Positions 1 through 5,555 of a stretch of DNA of 5,555 nt are shown piece after piece (the stretch's first letter is position 1; every line of letters starts with the position of its first letter). Where the stretch lies: contig CANGBE010000111.1 in NCBI GenBank assembly GCA_947451875.1, forward strand, positions 1 to 5,555. The letters run 5' to 3'. Under the pieces are notes generated by a model, which was given only the letters and a program-made list of their open reading frames with translations, was not told the origin of the DNA and made no database searches. Source of the stretch: Sphingomonadaceae bacterium. Its GTDB lineage: Bacteria > Pseudomonadota > Alphaproteobacteria > Sphingomonadales > Sphingomonadaceae. Made by a program: the position numbers and the translations under genes.

Positions 1-1
1 C

Positions 2-928
2 ATCATCTCGTCGGTAAAGCGCAACACCGGTTCGGGCGCCTACGATCACTACATCCAGACCGATGCCTCGATCAATCAGGGCAATTCAGGTGGTCCGATG
101 TTTGACATGGCGGGCAACGTCATCGGCATCAACAACTGGATCATAGCGCCGGGCGGCGGCAATATCGGCATCGGTTTTGCCATTCCGTCTGACACTGCCA
201 AGCCCATCGTCGCCAAACTGATGACCGGCAAGGCGATTGAGCGCGGCTATCTGGGCGTCACCATTGCTGCGGTGAACGATGAAGTCGCCGACGCGCTTGG
301 GCTTGAGCACAACCACGGCGAACTGGTTCAGGGCGTGCAGCCCGATGGCGGCGCGGCCAAGGCCGGTATGCTGCCGGGTGACATTGTCGTGCGGGTAAAC
401 AACGAAGAGGTTACCCCAGACCGCACGCTTTCGGGCATCGTTGGCGACACGCCTCCGGGCACGCGCATTCCCATCGACGTGCTGCGCAAGGGCAAGCGGG
501 TGACGTTGAACGCCCTAGTCGGCAAGCGTCCGAGCGAAGAAGAGCTGGCCCAGCTTAACTTCGGTCAGGCACCTGGCAAGGGACCAGCCGATCCACTCAA
601 GCGCGCCAAGCCGGCGACCCCGGGCTTGATTGAAAAATCGCTCGGCTTCTCGGTGATGCCGATGACGCCAGTTATCGCCCGCCAGCTGGGCGTAGCCGAT
701 GATACCAAGGGTCTGGTCATCACCACGGTCGACGATTCGTCCGACGCCGCGCAAAAGGGACTGGAGCGTCGGGTGATCATCCTTGAGGCCAACTATCAGC
801 AGGTCAACACCGAAGAGGCGCTGGCCGCGGTGGTCAATGCTGCGCAGGCCGCGAACCGCCCGACGGTTTTCCTGCAAGTGATGGTGCCGGGCCGCGCGCC
901 ACAATATGTCACGGTTCGTATGCGCTGA
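2..928 (+). CDS. degP: DegP/HtrA (Do) family periplasmic serine endoprotease, C-terminal part
   Basis: This is the C-terminal part (308 codons) of a Do-family serine protease, which degrades or holds misfolded proteins in the periplasm. The 5' end lies outside the window, so the signal peptide and the catalytic His and Asp are not visible. What is visible begins in the protease domain, and the nucleophile motif GNSGGP places the catalytic Ser at bases 86-88, followed by the conserved GIGFAIP strand. PDZ1 starts at YLGV (about visible residue 83) and has the normal loop LPGDIVVRVN. A linker rich in Gly, Pro and Lys follows, then PDZ2 (about residues 213-308) ending VTVRMR. PDZ2 is odd: its loop reads GLERRVIILEAN where GLxxGDxIxxxN is usual. 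Two PDZ domains match DegP/DegQ/MucD rather than the single-PDZ DegS. The gene ends at TGA 926-928, just before a strong terminator, and converges on the PBP gene. The family call is firm; the exact paralogue is not. Confidence 0.95.
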   Translation: MISSVKRNTGSGAYDHYIQTDASINQGNSGGPMFDMAGNVIGINNWIIAPGGGNIGIGFAIPSDTAKPIVAKLMTGKAIERGYLGVTIAAVNDEVADALGLEHNHGELVQGVQPDGGAAKAGMLPGDIVVRVNNEEVTPDRTLSGIVGDTPPGTRIPIDVLRKGKRVTLNALVGKRPSEEELAQLNFGQAPGKGPADPLKRAKPATPGLIEKSLGFSVMPMTPVIARQLGVADDTKGLVITTVDDSSDAAQKGLERRVIILEANYQQVNTEEALAAVVNAAQAANRPTVFLQVMVPGRAPQYVTVRMR

Positions 929-942
929 ACCCATCGATAGGC

Positions 943-981
943 AAAAAAAGACCCCGCTCTGGCTTCAGAGCGGGGTTTTTT
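943..981. terminator. Bidirectional Rho-independent terminator between convergent genes
   Basis: An 11-bp perfect stem (951-961 pairing with 966-976) closes a 4-base loop (gctt). On the + strand six T follow (976-981), ending the protease transcript. On the opposite strand the seven A at 943-949 become a U-tract one base beyond the stem, so the same hairpin can end the leftward PBP transcript. It sits between stop codons at 928 and 1007. The structure is seen directly; function in both directions is inferred from symmetry and gene orientation. Confidence 0.93.
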
Positions 982-1006
982 GTGCCAATTATCAGGTATC
1001 TGCCGT

Positions 1007-3133
1007 TCAGTTCCCTACCGGAGGCTTCACCGCTGGTCCGCGCTGCACCCGCACTGGTTTGCGACCGGTGGCCTGGTCAAGGAAATCCTGATTGGCGGCA
1101 GCTGGAACATTACCTTGATCAGGTGCTGTACCATCTTCGGCGCGGCCCTTGCCCTGACCGGCGGGCGAGTTCTGGATCGGATCGATAAGGTTGCCCTGGT
1201 CGTCAACGTATTGATAGTTATTGGGGTCAGCCTGAATTGCCTCATCATCAGGCTCGATCTGCCATGCGGGCAGCTTGAGCTGGGTATCAAACTGTTCAAC
1301 CGGACGCTTGGCCACGGCAACCTTCATGTACTGAGCGAAGGCCCGCGCCGGAGCCGAGCCACCCTGCAGGCCGGCCACCGGCTTGTCATCGTCACGCCCC
1401 ATCCACACGCCGGTGGTTACGCCGCTGGAGAAACCCAGGAACCAACCGTCTTTGTTGCTCGAGGTCGTGCCGGTTTTGCCCGCGACTGGCCGGCCGATCT
1501 GGGCCGCCTTGCCGGTGCCGATATTCACCGCGGTCTGCAGCAAGTCGGTGATTCCGGCCGAAACGTTTTGCTGCACCAGTGGCTGCGAGGCGATCTGCGG
1601 GCGCTGGTAGAGCACTCTCCCGTCGATAGTCACGACCTTGCTGATACCATAGGGCTCAACTGAATACCCGCGCGCGGATACCGAGGCAAAGGCCCGGGTC
1701 ATGTCGATCAGCCGCACCTCGGATGAACCAAGCACCATCGCAGGCTGCGTGTTGACCGGCGTGGTAATGCCAAAGCGCCGCGCCATGGCCGCCACCGCGC
1801 CAAAGCCCACTTCATTGCCGATCTGCGCCGCGACCGTGTTCTTGGAATAGGCAAAGGCGGTGCGCACGTCGATTTGTCCAGCGTAGGCCCCGTTCGAATT
1901 GCGCGGGCTCCAGCCATCGATAGTCACCGGCTCATCGACCACGGCATCGTCAGGCTTGTAGCCAGCCTCAAGCGCAGCGAGATATACGAACAGCTTGAAA
2001 GCTGAGCCCGGTTGGCGAACGGCCAGCGTCGCGCGGTTATAGTTCGACGCGACATAATCCGTGCCGCCAACCATCGCGAGGATGGCCCCATCACGGTCCA
2101 TCGAAACCAACGCGCCCTGCGCGCCCTTCGGCGCATTGGCCGTGACTGACGCCGCAGCCGTCTTCTGTAAATTGACGTCCAGCGTGGTCCAAACCTCGAT
2201 CGGCTCGTTGTTGTCGGGCACCAGCAGATCCAGCTGTGGCAGCGCCCAATCGGTGAAATAGCGGACCGCGTTCTGCCCGCCCTCAGGCGCAAACTTCATC
2301 GACTTGAGGTCAGTGGCAGCAATATCGGCCTCCGACAGTGTGCCGGCATCCTTCATCGTCTGCAGCACCACAGCAGCACGATCTAGCGCGGCTTTCTGGT
2401 CTGCCGTCGGCGCATAGTTGGACGGAGCTTTGACCAGCCCCGCAATGATCGCCGCTTCGGGCAAGGTCAGTTCGGATGCCGTATGGCCAAAAAACTTGCG
2501 ACTGGCCGCATCAACGCCATAGGCGCCACCGCCGAAATAGACCTTGTTGAGATAGAGCTCGAGGATCTGCTGCTTGGAAAACTTTGATTCCAGCGCCAGA
2601 GCATAGATCGCTTCATTGAACTTGCGGGTCGCGGTTTTGGAATTGTTGAGGAACAGGTTGCGCGCGAGCTGCTGGGTGATCGTCGATCCGCCCTGCCGCC
2701 AGTGCCCGCTCTGAACTCGCACCCAAAGAGATCGAACAATGCCGACGGGATCGATGCCGACATGCGAATAGAACCGGCGGTCTTCAACCGATGTCATGGC
2801 ATCCTGCATGACTTTCGGCACTTCACCCAGCGGCATCCACTTGCCGTAGCTTGGCCCCAGATTGAACAGTTCCGTGCCATCGCGGGCGCGGACTTCGATC
2901 ATCTGGCCCTGCTGGCTCGATTTAAGCTGGTCATATGCGGGTAGCCCCTGCCGCGTAACGAACACCGCCACGCCCAGAAACAGCGCGCCAAGCAGGCCGA
3001 GCGCAATGCCCCAAACAATCAGCCGCTTGAACCAGCTGCGCTTCGCCTTGCCGCCCTTGCCGCTGCGCGGAGGAGGTGGCGGCGGGGTATCGTTACCCGA
3101 TGAAAAGCGGCGGCGCATGGCGTTCTGTGCCAT
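1007..3133 (-). CDS. Class A penicillin-binding protein (PBP1A family), bifunctional glycosyltransferase/transpeptidase
   Basis: A 708-residue inner-membrane enzyme that polymerises lipid II into glycan strands and cross-links the peptides, facing the periplasm. A short basic cytoplasmic tail with six prolines (residues 17-22) leads to one membrane anchor at about 38-60. The GT51 domain (about 75-250) shows EDRRFYSHVG with catalytic Glu117, GGSTITQQL, RKFNEA with Glu174, and ELYLNKVYFGGGAYG. The transpeptidase domain (about 335-610) has SAFK with nucleophile Ser377, the SKN triad at 430-432, and KTGT at 553-556. All active-site motifs are intact. The last hundred residues are acidic, rich in Gln, Pro and Gly, and probably disordered. 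At 708 residues it is shorter than E. coli PBP1A, with no room for that protein's large inserted domain, so mrcA-like is only a family label. The ATG at 3133 has AGGGG 12 bases upstream, a rather long spacing; Met6 has no better site. It lies downstream of msrB, with a possible promoter of its own. Confidence 0.97.
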   Translation of the reverse strand: MAQNAMRRRFSSGNDTPPPPPPRSGKGGKAKRSWFKRLIVWGIALGLLGALFLGVAVFVTRQGLPAYDQLKSSQQGQMIEVRARDGTELFNLGPSYGKWMPLGEVPKVMQDAMTSVEDRRFYSHVGIDPVGIVRSLWVRVQSGHWRQGGSTITQQLARNLFLNNSKTATRKFNEAIYALALESKFSKQQILELYLNKVYFGGGAYGVDAASRKFFGHTASELTLPEAAIIAGLVKAPSNYAPTADQKAALDRAAVVLQTMKDAGTLSEADIAATDLKSMKFAPEGGQNAVRYFTDWALPQLDLLVPDNNEPIEVWTTLDVNLQKTAAASVTANAPKGAQGALVSMDRDGAILAMVGGTDYVASNYNRATLAVRQPGSAFKLFVYLAALEAGYKPDDAVVDEPVTIDGWSPRNSNGAYAGQIDVRTAFAYSKNTVAAQIGNEVGFGAVAAMARRFGITTPVNTQPAMVLGSSEVRLIDMTRAFASVSARGYSVEPYGISKVVTIDGRVLYQRPQIASQPLVQQNVSAGITDLLQTAVNIGTGKAAQIGRPVAGKTGTTSSNKDGWFLGFSSGVTTGVWMGRDDDKPVAGLQGGSAPARAFAQYMKVAVAKRPVEQFDTQLKLPAWQIEPDDEAIQADPNNYQYVDDQGNLIDPIQNSPAGQGKGRAEDGTAPDQGNVPAAANQDFLDQATGRKPVRVQRGPAVKPPVGN

Positions 3134-3185
3134 AGATCAGTTGAACCCCTCACGTGCGCGGGCAAACCGCGCCATACTCCGCCAC

Positions 3186-3225
3186 ATACTAGGCGATTTG
3201 GAACGCAGGGTTAATGGGCAATTAT
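3186..3225 (-). promoter_or_regulatory. Candidate promoter of the PBP gene overlapping a CtrA-like box
   Basis: Read on the - strand, bases 3225-3210 spell ATAA, seven bases, TTAAC, which is one mismatch from the alphaproteobacterial CtrA consensus TTAA-N7-TTAAC. The second half-site doubles as a -35-like element TTAACC (3214-3209), followed by a 17-base spacer and a -10-like TAGTAT (3191-3186). A CtrA box over the -35 is the usual arrangement at CtrA-activated promoters in Caulobacter. The predicted start would fall near 3178, leaving a leader of about 45 bases. Motif positions are seen; function is inferred, and -35 and -10 each match sigma70 at only four of six bases. Confidence 0.35.
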
Positions 3226-3231
3226 CGCGGC

Positions 3232-3630
3232 TCATTCTTTCGGTTCAAAATCCAGCGATGCGCTGTTGATACAATAGCGCAAACCGTTGGGCCCCGGGCC
3301 ATCAGGGAAGACGTGACCAAGGTGGCCTTCGCACTTGGCGCAGCGCACTTCGGTGCGGACCATGCCGTGCGAGGAATCGGTGATTTCTTCCACCACCTCA
3401 TCGGCGACCGGCGTGGTATAGCTGGGCCAGCCAGAGCCGGAGTTGTACTTGGCATCAGAGGCAAACAACGGCTCGCCGCAACCCGCGCAGCGATACATTC
3501 CCGCTGCTTTGTTGCCTTCATACTTGCCGGTAAAGGCGCGTTCGGTACCCGCTTGGCGCAGGATATGGTATTGCTCGGGGCCGAGCTTTTCGAGCCACTC
3601 AGCTTCGGTCAGCTTGATCTTGTCAGTCAT
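3232..3630 (-). CDS. msrB: Peptide-methionine (R)-S-oxide reductase MsrB
   Basis: This 132-residue enzyme reduces the R form of methionine sulfoxide in proteins back to methionine, using thioredoxin as electron donor. It is a complete single-domain MsrB. Two CxxC pairs, Cys48/Cys51 and Cys97/Cys100, form the structural zinc site. The substrate pocket shows SGWPS with Trp68 and the GHLGHVF histidines at 103 and 106. The catalytic cysteine is Cys120 in RYCINSASL. The residue after GWPS is Tyr71, where Phe is usual, a conservative change. There is no signal peptide, so it should act in the cytoplasm. It lacks a fused MsrA domain. The ATG at 3630 has GGAG five bases upstream. It starts 21 bp after the stop of the hydrolase gene and is probably cotranscribed with it. 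Identification is very secure. Confidence 0.98.
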   Translation of the reverse strand: MTDKIKLTEAEWLEKLGPEQYHILRQAGTERAFTGKYEGNKAAGMYRCAGCGEPLFASDAKYNSGSGWPSYTTPVADEVVEEITDSSHGMVRTEVRCAKCEGHLGHVFPDGPGPNGLRYCINSASLDFEPKE

Positions 3631-3651
3631 GTGAACTCCAGTTGAAAGCGA

Positions 3652-4509
3652 TCAAAGGCCTGCAAACAGGGCATACATCCGCGCAAACGCACGATCGCCC
3701 TCGGCCTTATTGTAAATTGGCGCATCAGGGACGGTCCAGCCGTGATCGCCGCTGTAAACCTCTATCTCAGCCTTGCGGCCAGCTGCAGCAGCGGCCGCCT
3801 TCAGTGCGTCCTTGTCACCCGGCGCGCGGGCATCATCGTTCTTGGCAATGGCGAAGAGATAGCTAGCCTTGGTCGCAGGTAACAGCTTGATCGGCGCATC
3901 GACCGCATCGCCAACCAGTCCGCCGCCGTGAAATGATGCCGCAGCGCGAACTCGCGACGGAACCGCCGCTGCAGTGCGCACAGTCATCGGCCCGCCCATG
4001 CAGAAGCCGCAGGTGCCAATGCCGCGCTTGGTGTTCACTGCCGCCTGCTTGTCGAGCCAAGCGACAAAGGCCTTGGCATCGCGAGTGGTGGCACCGGGGT
4101 TGATCTGGGCGATCATCGGCTTCAGCGTTGCTTGCCCCTCAGGCGTGCGCCATGCAGCGAAGCTGGGGAGCACGGGGGCTTTGCCGCCGCGGTAATACTG
4201 GTTCACCGCCAGCACGGCATACCCCTTTGCGGCAATCCAGCGCGCCTGAACCATATGCGATTCCCGCAGACCACCAATATCGGGCCACAAGATCACAGCA
4301 GGGTACTTGCCCTTGGTCGGGTGGACGAAAAAGGCATCGCAAGTGCCATCTGGGGTGGTGATGGAGACGGTAGCTTCATTCAGGCCCGCAGGTGTTGCCG
4401 CCATTGCCTCACCCGCCATGCCCAAAGCCGCGGCCGCTGCGCCGATCGCGCCAAACTGCCGCCGCGAAAGTGTAGCCTTGTCGTCTGCAAGCGTGAATTC
4501 ATCGCACAT
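3652..4509 (-). CDS. Dienelactone hydrolase family protein with Tat signal peptide
   Basis: A 285-residue alpha/beta hydrolase of the dienelactone hydrolase (DLH) family, whose founding member opens dienelactone in chloroaromatic breakdown; most relatives have unknown substrates. The N-terminus carries a twin-arginine signal: SRRQFG at residues 15-20, an Ala-rich hydrophobic stretch to about 33, and a likely cleavage after EAMA (residue 37). It is therefore predicted to be exported folded to the periplasm. The DLH core follows, with the nucleophile Cys170 in GFCMGG (Cys rather than Ser is typical of this family), a candidate acid at Asp225 or Asp226 in AKNDDAR, and His256 in GDHGW. The catalytic triad thus looks complete. 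No cluster of aromatic-degradation genes surrounds it, so a general role in hydrolysing esters or lactones is as likely as a catabolic one. The ATG at 4509 has a good AGGAG site. It is the first of the leftward genes and lies 21 bp before msrB. Confidence 0.92.
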   Translation of the reverse strand: MCDEFTLADDKATLSRRQFGAIGAAAAALGMAGEAMAATPAGLNEATVSITTPDGTCDAFFVHPTKGKYPAVILWPDIGGLRESHMVQARWIAAKGYAVLAVNQYYRGGKAPVLPSFAAWRTPEGQATLKPMIAQINPGATTRDAKAFVAWLDKQAAVNTKRGIGTCGFCMGGPMTVRTAAAVPSRVRAAASFHGGGLVGDAVDAPIKLLPATKASYLFAIAKNDDARAPGDKDALKAAAAAAGRKAEIEVYSGDHGWTVPDAPIYNKAEGDRAFARMYALFAGL

Positions 4510-4536
4510 CGGGCTTCTCCTGCATTCAGCGCTTCA

Positions 4537-4565
4537 AGCATAGCCAGATCAGAGCGGGCTGGCTA
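4537..4565 (-). promoter_or_regulatory. Candidate promoter of the dlh-msrB unit, overlapped by an inverted repeat
   Basis: On the - strand TAGCCA (4565-4560) and TATGCT (4542-4537) are separated by 17 bases and each match the sigma70 elements at four of six positions. This would place the start near 4530, about 20 bases before the hydrolase ATG. It is the best candidate I see in the 66-bp divergent region, but it is weak and rests on sequence alone. Confidence 0.25.
4541..4565. repeat. Perfect 7-bp inverted repeat in the divergent intergenic region (possible operator)
   Basis: Arm tagccag (4541-4547) and arm ctggcta (4559-4565) are perfect inverted copies separated by 11 bases, so their centres are 18 bp apart. 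The right arm covers the candidate -35 of the leftward promoter and the left arm touches its -10. On the + strand the right arm ends at the ribosome-binding site (AGGA, 4565-4568) of the phosphatase-like gene. It could be a regulator-binding site or an RNA hairpin hiding that site. The repeat is seen; either role is inferred. Confidence 0.4.
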
Positions 4566-4575
4566 GGATCACCTG

Positions 4576-5037
4576 ATGGACGATCCGATTGATATTCGGG
4601 CATGGCAGAGACTTGCCCCTGACTTGACCTCTTCAGGCAGGCTGGAAGAAAGCGATGTCTCGCGCCTTGCCGCATTGGGTGTGCGCCATGTTATCAATCT
4701 TGCCTTGGCCGAACATCCAGAAGCACTGGCGGATGAGGATGTAAGGCTGGCGTCGGCGGGCATAACCTACGATCATATCCCGGTGCCGTTTGACCGGCCA
4801 GAAGACAGCCACTTTGCTGTTTTTGTACAGGCGCTAGAATCCGCCCCGCGCCCGCTACACGTCAACTGCATCATGAACTGGCGGGTTTCGGCCTTTATTT
4901 ATCGCTGGCACCGCGATGTTCAGGGCATGCCCGAGCCCGAGGCGCGGGCACTGATGGAGCAGCAGTGGTCGCCCGGCAGCAACCCGCACGCAGATGCCCC
5001 AGCTTGGGCGCGTTTCATCGCTGGGGAAAGCGCCTGA
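4576..5037 (+). CDS. Protein tyrosine phosphatase-like protein with short P-loop
   Basis: A 153-residue protein resembling small bacterial members of the cysteine-phosphatase superfamily (tyrosine/dual-specificity type). The visible order fits that fold: a beta strand GVRHVINLAL (residues 35-44), then ITYDHIPVPF with a nearby Asp73 that could act as general acid, and the candidate catalytic loop VNCIMNWRVSAF with Cys98 and Arg103. Classical enzymes have HCxxxxxR; here Cys and Arg are separated by four residues, not five, and the residue before Cys is Asn rather than His. From memory, related uncharacterised bacterial proteins also carry a Cys-x2-Asn-x-Arg-x-Ser pattern, so this may be a family trait. 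No signal peptide or membrane segment is present, so it is cytoplasmic. The substrate is unknown and activity is uncertain. The ATG at 4576 follows AGGA by seven bases. It is divergent from the hydrolase gene and 43 bp before the acylase gene, possibly in one transcript with it. Confidence 0.78.
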   Translation: MDDPIDIRAWQRLAPDLTSSGRLEESDVSRLAALGVRHVINLALAEHPEALADEDVRLASAGITYDHIPVPFDRPEDSHFAVFVQALESAPRPLHVNCIMNWRVSAFIYRWHRDVQGMPEPEARALMEQQWSPGSNPHADAPAWARFIAGESA

Positions 5038-5080
5038 GCTGCCCCCTTCCCACTTACCCAAGTGTCAGTTACGAAGCCGA

Positions 5081-5555
5081 ATGACTCGCCGATGGATACC
5101 GCGCGCCGCGTGGACACTGCTCACTGTTGTCCTCACCCTGCTCATCGCGCTGATGTGCTGGGAGCCGTTTCTTGCCGAGCAACCCGGCCCTCCCCCTCCG
5201 CGGCATGTCTACAAGGCTGACATTTCCCGCGACGAATGGGGCGTGCCGCATGTGCATGGCCACACTGATCCCGATGTCGCCTTCGGTGTCGCCTGGGCCC
5301 ATTCGGAAGACGATTTCTCCACCCTGCAGGATGTTCTGGCGATGACCCGCTGCCGCTATGGCGCGATTGCCGGAGAGGACGGCGCGGGCACAGACTATGT
5401 CTGCCACCTGTTCGCCCCGCGTGCGCTTGTGAACCAGCAGTATGACGCCCTGCCCGCCGATACCCGCGCTCTGCTTGACGCCTATGCCGCTGGCATGAAC
5501 CTCTATGCCGCGCGGCACGGCGATCAGGTCAAACTTGCCCGCCTGTTTCCGGTCA
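5081..5555 (+). CDS. Penicillin acylase / acyl-homoserine lactone acylase family protein, N-terminal part
   Basis: The reading frame stays open from ATG 5081 to the window edge: 158 codons plus one base, with the 3' end missing. The first residues (MTRRWIPR) are basic, followed by a hydrophobic stretch (about residues 11-25) that would act as a signal peptide or membrane anchor, then a Pro-rich segment. The mature start shows the pattern typical of the penicillin acylase (Ntn-hydrolase) family: RDEWGVPHVHG, then DPDVAFGVAWAHSEDDF, then LLDAYAAGMNLY. Family members are cut autocatalytically into alpha and beta chains, the nucleophilic Ser being the first residue of the beta chain; that site lies beyond this window. 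Substrates in the family include beta-lactams, acyl-homoserine lactones and acyl peptides; none can be chosen here. The ribosome-binding site is weak (GAAG four bases upstream), but no other in-frame start lies between the previous gene and 5081. Confidence 0.9.
   Translation, partial: MTRRWIPRAAWTLLTVVLTLLIALMCWEPFLAEQPGPPPPRHVYKADISRDEWGVPHVHGHTDPDVAFGVAWAHSEDDFSTLQDVLAMTRCRYGAIAGEDGAGTDYVCHLFAPRALVNQQYDALPADTRALLDAYAAGMNLYAARHGDQVKLARLFPV

Noticed and set aside
515..934. Open frame of 139 codons on the - strand
   Set aside because: It overlaps the second half of the protease gene and has no recognisable domain; high GC keeps such shadow frames open.
980..1663. Open frame of 227 codons on the + strand
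   Set aside because: It lies entirely antisense to the PBP gene, whose motifs are intact over the same bases, and it resembles no family I recognise.
3116..3118. Alternative start of the PBP at Met6
   Set aside because: No ribosome-binding site precedes it, whereas the start at 3133 has AGGGG upstream.
3156..3172. 6-bp GC hairpin (loop of 5) upstream of the PBP start
   Set aside because: No T-tract follows it on the - strand, so it is not an intrinsic terminator for msrB. It ends five bases before the ribosome-binding site and might affect translation, but short GC stems are common in such DNA.
3173..3190. Direct repeat catact spaced by 12 bp
   Set aside because: A six-base repeat is too short to claim as a site, and one copy is part of the candidate -10 element.
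3418..3432. Tyr in place of Phe after GWPS in MsrB
   Set aside because: A conservative change with all zinc and catalytic residues intact; not enough to suggest altered function.
4132..4566. Open frame of 144 codons on the + strand
   Set aside because: It is antisense to the hydrolase gene with no ribosome-binding site or domain that I could see.
5051..5064. 5-bp inverted repeat cactt/aagtg between the phosphatase-like and acylase genes
   Set aside because: The stem is short and no T-tract follows, so it does not support a terminator between the two genes.
5069..5518. Open frame of 149 codons on the - strand
   Set aside because: It is the antisense shadow of the acylase gene, whose family motifs are clear on the + strand.

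Overview
The window looks like chromosomal DNA of a GC-rich alphaproteobacterium, most likely a member of the Sphingomonadales (Erythrobacter, Novosphingobium or a relative). This rests on the overall style of the proteins (a two-PDZ Do-family protease, a compact class A PBP, a Tat-exported dienelactone hydrolase starting MCDE, a penicillin-acylase family protein) and on a possible CtrA-type promoter. The placement is an inference; no rRNA or other phylogenetic marker is present.

Layout from left to right. (1) Positions 1-928, + strand: the C-terminal 308 codons of a periplasmic DegP/HtrA serine protease, cut by the window edge. (2) Positions 943-981: a strong hairpin terminator with an A-tract on one side and a T-tract on the other, placed between two convergent genes so that it can serve both strands. 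(3) Positions 4509 down to 1007, - strand: three genes read leftward, a Tat-signal dienelactone-hydrolase-like protein, then msrB after a 21-bp gap, then a class A penicillin-binding protein after a 97-bp gap. That last gap holds a plausible promoter of its own, overlapping a CtrA-like box. (4) Positions 4510-4575: a short divergent intergenic region with a perfect 7-bp inverted repeat that overlaps the best candidate promoter of the leftward genes. (5) Positions 4576-5037, + strand: a small cysteine-phosphatase-like protein. (6) Positions 5081-5555, + strand: the N-terminal 158 codons of a penicillin acylase/AHL acylase family protein, running off the right edge.

Most of the products act in, or look after, the cell envelope. 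The protease clears misfolded periplasmic proteins, the PBP builds peptidoglycan, MsrB repairs oxidised methionine (a cytoplasmic form here, as it has no signal peptide), and the hydrolase and acylase are predicted to be exported enzymes. This reads as an ordinary housekeeping region. I saw no transposase, integrase, CRISPR array, tRNA, rRNA or large repeat, and no convincing sign of a new multi-gene system. The points most worth a second look are the CtrA-like promoter before the PBP gene, the altered loop in the second PDZ domain of the protease, the short P-loop of the phosphatase-like protein, and the inverted repeat in the divergent region. No gene-free stretch exceeds 300 bases.
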